64,000 nt of DNA from Phyto melanocephala (Eukaryota; Arthropoda; Insecta; Diptera; Rhinophoridae): contig OW799234.1 in assembly GCA_941918925.1 (NCBI GenBank), forward strand, positions 69,249,043 to 69,313,042. The letters are read 5' to 3'. The position numbers and the translations under genes are program-made. How positions within the stretch are numbered: the stretch's first letter is position 1; each line of letters opens with the position of its first letter. Positions 9,498-21,670 of this stretch are shown in pieces. The notes beneath the pieces are model-generated. The model saw only the letters and a program-made list of their open reading frames with translations. It did no database searches and was not told where the DNA came from.

Positions 9498-11309
9498 TGT
9501 ATGTTTATGTATATCAATATTCAGAAAATATTCTTTATGATTCAGTATATTGTATTGAGATTAGTGAAATAGCTTCCTCTTAAAGGTAGTTAAGCATGAT
9601 TAAAAAATTGTTAAAACCCTACTTTGAAAACCATCAATAATTGTGCTTTATCCTTTTGATGCACCATATTCGCATTGCTCGCACTCTGTTTATATATGTT
9701 TTTCACTTTCATACATGTCTGGGTTATAGTACACCCTATGTTTGGCAAAATTTCAGCAAAGCCTTACTGAAAGAACCTTCACCTACACTTGCATACTATC
9801 GGGCTTTTAAAAGCCTATACATTTACACACACACACACACACACTTACTTGCACTGACTCTTACGAAGAAACGCATGTTAACAGAATATCGTTCTGTTTT
9901 CAGACATTTTGATTTTTATTTTTCTTATAAATATTTTTTGGCTATCGTTTCTATATCATTGTTTTTGTTTTCATTTGAACTTTCTGTTGGGCCTGCGTTG
10001 CCAAGGGTTTCCTTTGTTTGTATGTTATATGACCCCCATATACCCGTACATACTTACTATACTCCGGCTAGAGGCTTTCCGTACATGAGTCTATTTGCAA
10101 GGTGGTGGTATGGATAGAGGGATGGTGGTTGATTTCTAGCATATTAGAGAAAGCACCCACATTAAGTGCAACGTGTAAGCAAGTACATGTGAATAAGTAA
10201 GTTTATGTATAAGGATATTGTCCTTTTGTCCTCCTAAGTATATACTCTTCGCCTAAGCAAATAAACTCTTTGAAGTCGTATTAAAACTGTTCACATAATG
10301 GCGGCTGTTTATATCCTTCATGTTATTTGTTTTAATTTATTAAATGCGTTATTTTCCTCTTTTATGTCTGGCACAACAGTTTGTCTGACTGACGCTTTTG
10401 TATGTTTTTTTTTGGCACAACTTGATGCGTAAACATTTTTTATTTTGTTTTGCTTGTTTTATTCGCAATTGTTCTCTATGTTTAAGTGTTCTCATTTGAA
10501 ATTCTCTTTTAGTCTCCTGTTTGTGTGCGCTTTCTCTCATTAATCCTTTAAAGAGTGTTTCCGTTTAAATGCTCTTTCAAGTTTCAGTTTTTGTTGTTTA
10601 GTTAAATGTGTCATTATCATTGCTTTCAATCTCTCCTAAAAAAGGAAATTATTATCCTGTGTTATTGCGTGTTTTTTTTTCCTTTGTCTTGCACTTTCTT
10701 TTAACCGAACGACGAAATTTTGTTAAGACACATTTATTTATTTTTGTTGCAAATTTTTTTATAAAGAAAATTACAAATTTAATGGTGAATAACAGGCGTG
10801 TGTTTTGGAGAATGTGTTCGCCTGTCTGACTGTGGCCTTTGTTGTTTGGAAGGACAACAACAACAACAACAAAAAACACCGTTAGTTAGGGATGAGTTTT
10901 TGTTTTGTTTGTGTGTCTTTAGGGTTCGTAAGTTAATGAACTCATTTTATTCTTATTTTAGTAATTTTTTATGTTTTTGGGCTTTCTTTAGTCTGTTGAT
11001 TAACACAAAATAAAGTTCATTGTGTTTTCGATTTTTTTTTTCGGTTTTATTTGTTGGACTATAATTTTCATTTTAATGAACGTATTAAGGCCACATTAAT
11101 AGGAATTTAACATAAGGACTTTTTGACTAAAAATACAAATGTCATAAATATTTAAAGAACCTCATCGTTCATAAACTTAGATTGATCTTACTTACACATT
11201 ACTTCTTTGCAAAACTGAGAATAGCAAGTCAGGGTACACTTAACAAGGTATACGCAATGCAGAATTCAACTGAATTCGCCTTCATCCCAAATGTAAAACT
11301 CCACCTAAA
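9498..11309. other. Long spacer without recognised gene
   Basis: AT-rich, pyrimidine-rich sequence with CA repeats (about 9828-9844), an AAC run (about 10855-10871) and many T tracts. The 158-residue plus-strand ORF at 9641-10117 has no recognisable domain and includes translated microsatellite (YTHTHTH), so it is not called. No RNA gene seen. Confidence 0.45.
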
Positions 11310-11735
11310 ATATATAAATTCGCTTTTAAAATTTTCTATTGAAAAATTGTATTTGGACACAAAGCTCATTTTTGGCTCAGCAAACAGATTTACAGAATTT
11401 GATGTGAAGAACAGCCAGATGCAGTTAAAGAACTGCAAATACGACCTGAAAGATGAACGATTTGGTGCAGTTTGCAGGCCAGCAGCATCATTGAATCGGA
11501 CTTCTTCAAGGACGGTTAAAATCGCAACAATACAGTCAATGGAGCAATGTAACGCGTGATGTGCATGTGCCACATTTAATAATTTCGAGTAAAGGGGCAA
11601 GTCAGTCATAATAAGATACCGGCCGAAATACTGAAAAATAAGCCAAAATTGGAGCTCATTATTGGATCACCAACGTCGTAACCGCGTACATTATTTATAT
11701 GAAATAATCTTTAAGTACTTAGGTAGGAGGCAAAA
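11310..11735 (+). pseudogene. Mariner transposase relic
   Basis: In broken frames the plus strand reads NSLLKFSIEKLYLDTK then AHFWLS (first Asp block, Asp lost), CEEQPDAVKELQIRPER, TIWC, DFFKDG.NRNNTVNGAM and, after a gap, LDHQRRNRVHYLYEIIFKYL. These correspond in order to the mariner stretches EEQPDAVQELPLHPEK, VTVWCG, FFKDD..R.VTVNG and the C-terminal DHLRRSRGQHLHEIIF. The block between, with the second and third Asp, is deleted. Long ORFs overlap here on both strands (11182-11559 + and 11229-11609 -) in the wrong frames and are not genes. Confidence 0.65.
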
Positions 11736-11780
11736 CCAATTCTTGGTTACTTACGCCCAAATCAAAAAATAATCAATTTC

Positions 11781-12125
11781 AAACAAGTAACAGTGCTATA
11801 TTCGGCCGTGCCGAATCTTATATACCCTTCACAACGTGTAGTCATGTAATAACAATTGTTTGTATCACCTCCATCTTCATCTCATATAAAATACATACAT
11901 GTAAAAAACATACATATAAAAAACATACCATGTAAAATTATAAATTGAGTTTACGTATGTATGTTTCAAAAAAAAAATTACAAAAATATATTTAAAACAA
12001 AAAAAAGAACAATAAAAAAAATTAAAAAAAAATAATAAAAATATAAATATTATATAAAATAAAAAAAAAATTTTTTGGCTCAGCTGGAATTTGATGCCAC
12101 GTTTACTCTAACCAGTATATATGTA
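11781..12125 (+). repeat. Helentron-like repeat, left part (split by Tc1)
   Basis: Begins AAACAAGTAACAGTGCTATA with the hairpin TTCGGC-CGT-GCCGAA, then TATACCCTTCAC. An A-rich module follows, leading to GGCTCAGCTGG at about 12077, the type II order of the central module. A Tc1 element enters at the TA at 12124-12125, and the repeat resumes at 13365. Confidence 0.8.
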
Positions 12126-13364
12126 AGGGGTGTCTCGAAATGCGTTTTTACATTTTTTTACAGGGCACTACGCAAACAATTATTATTTAATTAATTTTTT
12201 TGTTCCACTCTGTGATAGTTATAAGTGTCAACAATACTTTGTTAATAAGTTTATTCAAATTATTCAATCCGTATTTAAAATGTCGTCAAATAGAGAAAAA
12301 GTGAGATATTGTGGATATTTATAATGAAAATAAACAACTTTCTTACGCTGAAGTTGCGCGACGGGCAAAAGTGTCCAGACAGACTGCCCGTAACGTTATT
12401 TTTAAATTCAAAAAAGACTTCTCTATTAAGCACAAGAAAGGTGGAGGGCCTCGTGGTTTTAGGAATCCTCAAATCGTTAAAAAGGTGAAGGCACTTTGGA
12501 AGCAAAATCCAAACATTTCCATTCGCGATATCGCACGAAAACTAAATATTTCGAAGTCGCTTGTAGAACGAATAAAGAAAAAAGAAAATTTAAGAACATT
12601 CAAAGTCAAGAAAGCTCCAAACCGAAACGAAAAAGGAACAAAATTAAATAATTTTAATGGACGTACTTTAATGGACGATGAAACCTATTGTAAGGCTGAC
12701 TATTCAGAGCTTCCTGGTCAGGGTTTTTATGTTTCTAATAAAAGAGCTAATGTTTCCGATAAATTTAAGTATAAAAAGATTTCAAAATTCGCCAAAAAAG
12801 ATATGATATGGCAAGCAATATGTACACGTGGAAAAACTTCAAACAATGAACAGCCAGTTTTATATTAATGAGTGCCTGAAAAAGGCTGTATTGCCATTAT
12901 ACAGAAGCCACAATATACCTCCACTGTTTTGGTCCGACTTGGCAAGCTGCCACTACAGCAAAGACGTCCTTGAGTGGTATAAGGCCAACAAAATAAATTT
13001 TGTACCGAAAAACATGAATCCACCTAATTGTCCAGAGCTAAGGCCTATTGAACGCTATTGGGCTATAATTAAGCAGTACCTAAGAACAAAGTTCAAAGCT
13101 TCTGCAAATGTGAAAGAATTTGGATTTATTTGGGAAAAAGCTATCAAACACTTCGGTAAGACGTGTGTCCAACGTTTAATGCAAAGCGTTAAGAAAAAAG
13201 TGCGAAATTTTGAAAAAGAAAATAAAATTTGAAACTTTGGTTTTTTGCATAATAAAGTTTAGAAATTTTTCTCCATAACGCCAATAAAATGTATTTTTTG
13301 TTTGAAAAAAAAATAGATTTGGGAGACATTTTAAAATTTAAAAAAAGCATTTCGAGACACCCCT
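12126..13364 (+). mobile_element. Tc1/mariner DD37E element, defective
   Basis: 1239 bp with identical outer ends AGGGGTGTCTCGAAATGC on both sides, flanked by TA (12124-12125 and 13365-13366). Sits inside a Helentron-like repeat whose halves join when it is removed. The inverted ends are better preserved than the ORF, which carries frameshifts. Its ends differ from those of the DD37E element at 8.2 kb, so it is a different subfamily. Confidence 0.85.
12280..13232 (+). pseudogene. DD37E transposase, frameshifted
   Basis: Same architecture as the intact enzyme at 8.3-9.3 kb but broken. The N terminus MSSNREKVR starts at 12280 and loses frame at about 12306; the helix-turn-helix continues in another frame (LSYAEVARRAKVSRQTARNV). 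The first acid is in LMDDETYCKADY. A second break at about 12845 removes the expected FITTGT segment and shifts frame, after which FYINECLKKAVLPL, FWSDLASCHYS (second Asp) and NCPELRPIERYW (third acid, 37 residues later) are intact. Catalytic residues are all present but no single frame joins them. An old name-bearing ORF would need two frame changes, so it is non-functional. Confidence 0.85.
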
Positions 13365-13366
13365 TA

Positions 13367-13565
13367 TGTATGTTGTTGTTGTAATTGTGAAATAAAACGA
13401 GGTGGTCGTGGTTTTTTGCTCATATCTCAGAAAGTTATGGGGCGATTTTGCTGAATTTCAATAGCGATTCATTCCTGGATATTTTTAAAAAAAATTGATA
13501 CCATACACAGGTCTGAGGAACATGTGGTGGCTTCTAAAAGTTGATTTCAACCAACACACGGATGA
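13367..13565 (+). repeat. Helentron-like repeat, right part (after Tc1)
   Basis: Resumes with TATGTATGTTGTTGTTG and the CGAGGTGGTCGTGG box, followed by CAGAAAGTTATGGGGCGATT, which is type I sequence. The left part of the same copy has the type II central module, so the copy is a hybrid. It stops after ACACACGGATGA without reaching the usual GAAGGGTATA end. Confidence 0.75.
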
Positions 13566-14135
13566 TTTGTAACCTGATTTTTTTTTTTTTTTTTTAACTT
13601 GAACTGACAAACTCCATAGAAAACAAATCGATTTTTCTTTCATGCATATATTTCAAAATTGTTTCCAAATTCCGATTGAATAATGTATAAATATACCTTT
13701 GGTAATATCTAAGCGAGTTCAACAAATTTTGAAACTATGCTTCCCGATCAGCTGTTGTGACAAGATTGACTTATCAATGAGCCGTGGAAAGTTGTGTAAA
13801 TATTTATTTTTTTATTGCTGTTTTTAACAAATAAAGAGTGACTAACTTCTTAACTCTTTAGTTAAATATTTCCCGTCACAAATTCATCAATTGTTTATAA
13901 AAATCTATATGCTTAGAAGTCTGTTATCAGCGTCTACAACAAAAATCAACTATTTATACAAATTCGAAGTTTGTTATGTTTACACGCGGGTAGAATTTTA
14001 AAATAATAACGTATTGCTATAGCGTAACGCAATAATAAATGCTGTCTGAAAGTACAGCCCCTGATTTCAAACAATCAACCCGTGAAAGCCTAAAATAATT
14101 TATAATTTAAATATAATAGTTTTTAAAACTACTGA
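13566..14135. other. Spacer, nothing recognised
   Basis: T tract at its start, then AT-rich sequence without coding or repeat signals, up to the 8-bp duplication of the hAT-like element. Confidence 0.5.
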
Positions 14136-14143
14136 CTACTTTC

Positions 14144-15266
14144 TAGGGAGATCGATTATTCGAGTTTTTTTAAGAACCTGTTTTCAGATATTCCGAATAG
14201 TTGCTATTTAAAAAAACCGGTTTTCAGTTAAGAATTTAAAAAAATTAACCGGTTTTATTCGAATAAGCAATAACAGAAAAATCAGATTATTGATTGAAAT
14301 AAAAAGTTAATTTAAATAAAATATTAGACGCGAGAATTTTCCAGTGGATACTATGCCGAATTTGGAGTACCTGGGGAACACTAACCGGAGATCCATAAGG
14401 AACTACATTGAGGGGACTGAGTTCTTGAACTAGTCCGATATTTATGGGAAATTATTATTATGGTTTTAAATTGGAAATTCCGGTTCCCACATGGAGCGCA
14501 CAACATGCCAACTGGGCATAAGTGTATACCTGTCATGGGTTTGGGCTTTTAGTGCCCCTCCTTTTCAACCTAACCTAAATAAAATCAAAACATTTCGCAA
14601 AGGTAAAGAATGAAAAAAATATACTGCAGTCATGACAGAAATGTTTAAACAATTTTTGCTTTAAACTATTATAGAAACATATTTATACATTTATACATAG
14701 ATATGCATATAAGCATATGCACATTAATTAAAAAAAATACTATAAATGTATTGTAGTTAAAAACGTAACATATGTGAGACCATATTATTCAATTAAAATA
14801 TTAATAAATAAAAATTTTGTCTTAGTTGCTTCTTTTAAAATAGTCCTTTAGAAACAATATGCAGTTTAAATGTTTTAAAGTGTGTTTATCTATTTTTTTC
14901 TTTTGATTTTTATGAATCTTGGCATTGACAATGACAGTTAATAATTTTTATGAATAAAGCAGATAGAATATAGAGCACCAAGCGATCTTTTTAACCTTTC
15001 AAATCACTTATGGCACTTATCTAAATAAAACAAATCCTTAAAAATGTGTTCTTTATGATTGTCTTTTGTAGGGAATTTTGGTGTGTGCATATATTTAATA
15101 GTACTGTTCAGCTCATAACAATAACCGGTTTAATGGTACCGAAATAACCGGTTTATTTGTACCAAAATAACCGGTTTATTCGATATTCGAAAATGGGCAT
15201 TTTAAAATATTCGGTTTCGACAAAACCGGTTAAAACCCGTCGAATAATAACCATTCGATCACCCTA
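14144..15266. mobile_element. hAT-like non-autonomous element
   Basis: Flanked by a perfect 8-bp duplication CTACTTTC (14136-14143 and 15267-15274), the size made by hAT transposases. Ends are TAGGGAGATCGATT and, reverse-complemented, TAGGGTGATCGAATGG. Six ACCGGTT words lie near the two ends (about 14215, 14250, 15123, 15152, 15171, 15222), probably subterminal transposase-binding repeats. No transposase ORF. A LINE-like 3' end (about 14325-14580) was inserted inside. Confidence 0.75.
14325..14580 (+). repeat. Probable LINE 3'-end fragment
   Basis: GC-richer block ending TGCCCCTCCTTTTCAACCTA followed by ACCTAAAT. The CAACCTAACCTAA end is common at 3' ends of insect non-LTR elements. It has no ORF and no clear 5' boundary; identity rests on the tail only. 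Confidence 0.45.
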
Positions 15267-15274
15267 CTACTTTC

Positions 15275-16099
15275 ATTAATAATGAGATTGAATTTTTTAA
15301 TTAAAATAAAGACACTGTTACCGTAATTAAAATAATTTATTGAAGAGCAAGCTTTGCATAAAACATTCCTTTACACTGACTTTAAATCTTGATTTAAGTT
15401 TTTTTTTGTAGATTTTGTTAAAGCTTTCAATGTTAAATTTGCGGTAAATAAACTTTTCATTTCATCACCGTTTGTAGTAATACTTAAACTTAAATTATTT
15501 GACTTTTATTTGCATAAGAAAATATCTAGACAGACTTAAACATTCTTTAACTTTTTACATATACCGACACAGAAATGTCTGCAAAAGTAGATGCCACGAA
15601 TGTGGCAGATGAAGAACAAGCCAACTAAACAATTTAACTATATGTTATTAGTGTAGTAAGAAGTATGAAAATATTTATTTCTGTCTACATGGCAAACCAA
15701 GAAAAGTAAAAGTGTCGTATGTATTTAAAATTAAATCAGAGATGCCCAAACCATTTTCAATTGCATAAAAATTTGCATCAATAGCGCAATTAGGGAAAAT
15801 AGATAAATAATTAAAATTAAAATAAATTAATATTTTTTAAAGTCGCTATCTATAGTTGACAACACACATTGCCAGATTTTGACAATGTTATTAAAACAAA
15901 AATTTAAAAAAAATAAAAAATAAGAAAAAGTTAATTTTAATACATCTTTTCTCTTTCTATTTGAAAAAAGGTGCCTGTACGACATATTAACGATATAAAG
16001 AGTGTTTGTTTAAAAGCGAAAACTTTAAATTGAAGCAAAAGACAGACAAATGTTTTTTAATATCCAGGAAATTGTCTGTTTGAAAGGTTATTTTATGGC
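15275..16099. other. Spacer, nothing recognised
   Basis: AT-rich, no ORF of note, no inverted ends seen. Confidence 0.45.
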
Positions 16100-16232
16100 A
16101 ATGATGTTAAGATATTCGTTCATGTGAGCGCCATGGTTTCATCGAAAATTGGTGACTTAAGGTAACCCCAAAAGAGATAATCTGAAAAAATTATGGTTCA
16201 TGCACCATCTTGTTGCCAAATGATTTGTAATG
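16100..16232 (-). pseudogene. Mariner transposase relic (second and third Asp blocks)
   Basis: The minus strand reads QIIWQQDGA (second catalytic Asp block) and, directly after a deletion, DYLFWGYLKS, the third Asp block that normally lies about 40 residues later. IFDETMALT follows. The middle is lost, and stops surround the pieces. Confidence 0.6.
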
Positions 16233-18055
16233 ACATGAGTAAAAAGGATTACGAATCATTTGCCTGGCACCGGTTTTGGAATGAAATAAAAATGGGCTGA
16301 TGACGCTCTTGACATGTAAACCGAGAGTTTTTTGAGATGTAATAAAGTCTGAATAGTCTCATGAGGCCTGCGCTCAATACAAAAATAATACATCTACTTG
16401 CTTACACACCCGTTAAGCCAGAAGTGGGCCACACACAACGCAATTGACAGTCCGCAAGCTTAAAATGTTACACCGCTTATATCTTGTATGGATAAACGCC
16501 AATATCTTTCCTCGAAATTATCCAAGTAGACGACAGGCAGAGACCGAGTTCGATATCGTTAAGTTTGTGGTGATGGTTTCTTCTTTACACATGGTACGGC
16601 CTCATTTAGGTGAATATTATTCAAAAGAGTAAATGTGGTATGAATCGATCCATAATAATTACCTGCTCAAATGGAAAATTATGCACACCGTGAAATTGTC
16701 ATAGTGCTCTATAAGTTTGGCGATAGTGATTTGTCACACACTTCATTAAGATGATAGCCAAATTTGCAGTAATTTCTATCGGAAATTTATGCGTCTAAAA
16801 AAGCACCCCATATATCTGTGGCAAAAAGGATAAACTGCTTAAGTCGACACAAGTTAAAATTGAGATAATAATACAATTCCGCAAATTGAATCGATATTTT
16901 TTCAACGAAGAATATCATATTTTAAATTAGAATTTACATAAATTTACGAAAACCGAAACGTTGTTTAATCAATACAGGAAGGAATTTACATATATATTAA
17001 TCTTTATTTTAAAGGAAATCTATAAAAATCAGCTAAAAGATTTAAAAGTGTTTTATTGAAAAACAATCAAAACAGACATAAGCCGTTTTCCTTGTATACT
17101 TTTTAAGGTAAAAAAAAAACATTTTAAAATATAATTTTTTTTTTTTTTGCAAATATAAGATTTTTCGAAAATGAATTTAAATTAATTTAATTACCAAATT
17201 TATTCTTAACAGAAATAATTCATTGGAAATTTTAGTTTTGAAAATTAAAAATTATTTTTTAATAAAATTTTCTGTAATAAGAAATTGTATTAAAAAATAT
17301 CGTTTGGAAATACTGAACATAATTTTGTTGAAATAAAATACAAACTTTTATTAGAAACTCGCAGACAAGGGATGCAGCGACATAAACATACACGTACAAA
17401 CATAAAATAAACATACACAGCCATACATACATACGTTGTTTTTTAGATTGTATACTTAAAGAAATAGTCTCGTTACTTAGTTTATAAAGTAGAATAAATA
17501 ACTGAATATAGATGTATGTATGTATGTATATACGTATGTATGGATGAAGTTTTTCCTTGAAATAGTTCTTCTATAAACTTAACTCGAAAGTAAGAAAAAT
17601 TTATAAGAAAAAAAGTATGTCAAACAAGAAGAATGAACTTTAACAAACATTAACAGAAAAGTTAAAAAGGATAATAGCACAGCAAAATTAAAAAAAAATA
17701 ATAATCCGTAAAATAAAGTATGGCCTTTAAAATTTTTAAATTCTATTAGAAAAAAGAAACACTTAATGACATCCTAGAAAAATTAAGGGATGAGGGTTGC
17801 AAATAAAGTACAATTGATAAATAGCATGAACTAGGATGGTACGCAAAGACACAAGATGGTAGGGATCAAAAATAGTTCAGGCTAGTAGCCTTGTAAAATT
17901 AGGGGTTGGAAACAAACAAGAATGGCGGTCATAAATTTGTTTATTTGCTTAAAATTTTTACATCTTTAAAATGTTGAATTTAATATTAAAAAAAAACAAA
18001 CAAAAAATATGAAGTTTACCTCAATTCTCGTTTTGTGAATGATATCATATGTGGC
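16233..18055. other. Long AT-rich spacer
   Basis: No supportable gene. The 62-residue ORF at 16444-16632 shows no domain. A short GTAT run lies near 17513-17530. A solo copy of the MITE end (TCAATTCTCGTTTTGTGAA) occurs at 18021-18039, just before the complete MITE. Confidence 0.4.
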
Positions 18056-18177
18056 TCAATTCTCGTTCTGTGAAACTGTGAAATGAAAAAATGTTTGTAT
18101 AGCAAAGGGTATGGTGACACCATATGATATGACACACAAAAACTTTTCATTTCATAGTTTCATAGAACGAGAATTGA
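18056..18177. mobile_element. Short palindromic MITE, copy 1
   Basis: Left arm TCAATTCTCGTTCTGTGAAA is mirrored by a right arm whose reverse complement is TCAATTCTCGTTCTATGAAA. The arms are about 35 bp with a short, related centre, so single strands would fold into one hairpin. A second copy in the opposite orientation lies at 56865-56985. A partial arm of the same kind (TTTCGTTACATAGTTTCA) follows at about 18216-18233. Confidence 0.7.
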
Positions 18178-18239
18178 TACCCAGGTCTCAATATACCTTT
18201 TACTGTACAAAAACTTTTCGTTACATAGTTTCACCCTGA

Positions 18240-19399
18240 GACCTTGATGAAGGTTCGAAACGCAAAATAAACTTCACCACGCAATTGTAAACGAAGTTGA
18301 TGTTAAAAATACAGCTTATTTTATGGGTAGCACTTTGTCGAACTAAAACAAATACTGTTAAATAATATTCTACTTTTTTACTTATTAAATAATTTTCTAG
18401 AAAAACAAAAGAGAACATACAAAGGCTTTTAATAACATTTAAATATGTCAGAAAAGACAATGATATCATATATAATTTATAACGACATATATAGTTATTA
18501 AAGTTATTTTCTCAAAAAAAAATTCTTTAAAAAAATACACTTAAATAAAAAATTGTTATATAGGGAACGATAATTAGTTTCTCCAACCCTGCTTCTTATA
18601 AAAAACATAATCGTATAAATCTAAACATTTATGAGAATGCAGATATGTACATACCAACATACCTACTCATGTTTAAAATTCTTCATAAAATCAAGTCACT
18701 AAAAGTGGGCTGGGTTTCTGTATTGTGTGTGTGTGTGTTTGTTGTTGTAATGCATGTACTATATCAATACTAACACACTAGTTTAATCTTTCATACTCAA
18801 AAGAAAACGCTACACACAAAGAAATGCATTCAATTAAATGGTGCAATTGTTGTTGTTATTTAACGTTTTATAGGGCGTTTTTTTTAAGCCCGATAAAACC
18901 TTAAAAATGTAAAACGAACTGACATACTGCGCTTACTTTTTGACATTTCGTTTAATCACAAATTGTGATAATTTTTCATAAGTTTTTACTGGATTGCGTT
19001 CGTTTACACAAAATTCAGTAAATGAGAAAAGAATGAGAAAGGTGATTAAGGTTATTTTACTGAGTATTTCAGAGTTTATGCTGGACATTTTTTAACTCTA
19101 CTGTAAAAAAAATAATTTGAAATGTATAGAAATAAATAAAAGTAGTAAAACCATATTTTGTTGTCATAAATTTTGTTATAAATCAGCTTAAAAATAAAAT
19201 AATTAATTTAAAAAGAAAAAAACTGCAACAAATGATATACATACCTACATATGTTGTTGTACAAAATATGAGTGTTTAGGTTCTCATTACTATAAACTTT
19301 TTAGGATAATCAATATTCAAAACAAAATGTGTTTTGTTTAATTTACATTAACAAATATGAATTAAATCTAAAACATGAGTTTTAAAGTTAACATCCATG
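18240..19399. other. Spacer with GT microsatellite
   Basis: GT array at about 18722-18739. No gene, RNA or repeat end recognised. Confidence 0.45.
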
Positions 19400-20205
19400 A
19401 ACAAGTCAGAGTGCTATATTCGGCCATGCCGAATCTTATATACCCTTCACAACGTGTAGTCACGCAATAACAGTAGTTTGTATCACCATTCATCTCATAT
19501 GAAATACGTACATTCATATAAAAAACATACATATATAAAAACATCCCATTGTAAAATTAAAAATTAACGTATGTATGTTTAAAAAAAATAAAAATAAAAA
19601 AAATTAAAAAAAAAAGTTAAAAAAAAAATTTTTAAAAAAAAATTTAAAAAAAAAATTTTTTTTTAAATAATTAAAATATATATAATAAATATAAAACAAA
19701 AAAAAATAAAACAAAAAAATAATAAAAATATAAATAATATTTTAAATAAAAAATAAAAAAATAAATAAAAAAAAAATAAAAAAAAAAATATAAAAAAAAT
19801 ATATAAAAAAAAATTTTTTTTGGCTCAGCTGGGATTCGATGCCACGTTTTCTCTAACCAGTATACATGTTTGTATGTATGTATGTTGTAATGTTGTTTTT
19901 GTTAAAAAAAAATCGAGGTGGTCGTGGGTTTTTGCTTATATCTCAGTTGTTTATGTACCGATGTTTCTGAATTTCAATACCGATCTACTCCCGAATATTT
20001 CTGATATTTTAATACGTGGGGCTTCAAAAAGTTGATTTCAACATACACACGGACAGACGGACAGACTGACAGTGCTTAATCGACTCCCCTATTCATAAGC
20101 TTTCAGAAAATATATACTTTATGGGGTCGGAAATCAAAATTGTAGAAATTTCACACGGAATGACAAACCTATATATACCCTTTTTCACTGTGTGAAGGGT
20201 ATAAA
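19400..20205 (+). repeat. Helentron-like repeat, type II, full length
   Basis: Starts AACAAGTCAGAGTGCTATAT with the hairpin TTCGGC-CAT-GCCGAA (about 19420-19434) and TATACCCTTCAC. The central module runs A-rich then GGCTCAGCTGGGATTCGATG (about 19821), the opposite direction to the type I copies at 30.9 and 45.9 kb. The right half ends CACTGTGTGAAGGGTATA. Confidence 0.8.
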
Positions 20206-20918
20206 AATGTATACATTTATGATAATCATTTTATGAAAAATTTCATATTATATAAAGTATTTTATCGAGTACCAAAAAAAGTACATTGACTAATCAAAAG
20301 CATACATACATATATTACAACACAACGTTTTTAAATCGAACATCTGTTTGGATTAACTTAACCGTTACCAATTTTCTTCCGTATTTTTTGCTACAAATAT
20401 TTTTTGTGAGAGTAATATTTTTAATAGCTCAGTATTTAACAGAGTAAACTGAATTTTAATAAAAAAAAGTTAACGAACGGGCCTATTATAAAAACACTCT
20501 GTCAAATAACCAAGGAAACTTTGACGTTTTAACAGCAATACTTAATTATGTATAAAAACTTACCTTGACTTTACACATGCATTATTAACGGGAGTTTCTG
20601 CGAAATTGTCAAATCCTTTGTAATTTGCATTTTTGTTTACAAAATTTATGTTTTTTCTTATTATTTTTGCCGTAATACCCATCTCTTTTGCTTTTTAAAT
20701 CGTTTCGCTATACGATTATTCTTTTGATCCTATAAAAGTGGATAAAATCTAAATAAATTAACTAATTTAAACATATATTTTTGTTTAAATTCTTTTTTTT
20801 TCATGCTCTTCATTTTTGTTGATAAAAAATTAACGAGTTCATTAAATGGGCGCATTTTTAAGAAAACAGTTGGCATTAATTGAAATTTTTTTCAACGATA
20901 TACATAAATCAAGGTATA
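20206..20918. other. Spacer, nothing recognised
   Basis: AT-rich, no coding or repeat signal. Confidence 0.45.
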
Positions 20919-21080
20919 TTCATACAGGCAACCGCTGATCAGGAAGCATACATGTTAACTTAAGTGTGCTTTTTTGATAACAAATGTACAAAGTTTATTT
21001 TTGTTTGTTGTCTTTATGTCCTTTTTCTACAAAAAAGTTGATTTGTTGTAGCAATTCACCGTTGCATATACCTGTATGAA
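20919..21080. mobile_element. Candidate TA-flanked MITE
   Basis: TTCATACAGG at 20919-20928 is mirrored by CCTGTATGAA at 21071-21080, each bordered by TA. The inverted ends are only about 10 bp, so chance cannot be excluded. 162 bp, no ORF. Confidence 0.35.
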
Positions 21081-21544
21081 TATGTCTTCATATTAATGTT
21101 TAATTAATTTTTTTCTATTGTGCATTTGAAGAAAATAAATTAAAATTATTCCTAAATATGTTAAAGATTTAATTATAGTTTTAGGTAATCCAGAAAACTA
21201 AATTAACCCAGAAAAACAAACAAGTGAATTTGTCATAAATGATGTGCATCAAAATTCTTTAAATTCTTGCAAAATATCTTAACCAATTCTTGTAAGAAAA
21301 CATCATTAACTCGTGAAATGGAATGAAGTGCAGTTTATGAATATATTCATATATTCATGAGATCATGCCATGTTGTTTAAATTATATGTGTTTTACTATA
21401 ATGAAAGCATTAATTTACTATTTTTGGATTAACATTTAACAAAATTGTTTATTAACAAAATTGCCGCATATTAAACAGGACCAATCTACATTGAACCTTT
21501 TTTTTAAAAAATTATACCAAAGCTAGCGTAACGTTCAATAGATA

Positions 21545-21670
21545 TCGTTACTGCACCATGGTCAATGACATTTTGTTTAAAACTATAGATGAAATTCCGG
21601 GCGTGATGTGGTTTCAACAGTATGGCGCACTGCAACCATCGGTTTATTGAAATCAAAATTTGACGATTAG
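21545..21670 (+). pseudogene. Mariner transposase relic (second Asp block)
   Basis: The plus strand reads NRYR, then TMVNDILFKTIDEIPGVMWF followed by QQYGA and, in a shifted frame, GLLKSKFDD-like sequence. This matches the mariner stretch VTVNGNRYR...ML..F...QQDGAT...TI.LL...FD. The catalytic Asp of QQDGA has become Tyr. No flanking ends seen. Confidence 0.6.

Noticed and set aside
9641..10117. 158-residue plus-strand ORF
   Set aside because: No domain, includes translated CA microsatellite, low codon structure; random open frame in pyrimidine-rich DNA.
11182..11609. Overlapping ORFs of about 125 residues on both strands
   Set aside because: Neither frame shows a domain; a third frame reads as a decayed mariner transposase, which explains the open stretches.
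16444..16632. 62-residue plus ORF near a mariner relic
   Set aside because: Checked for transposase motifs; none convincing in any frame.
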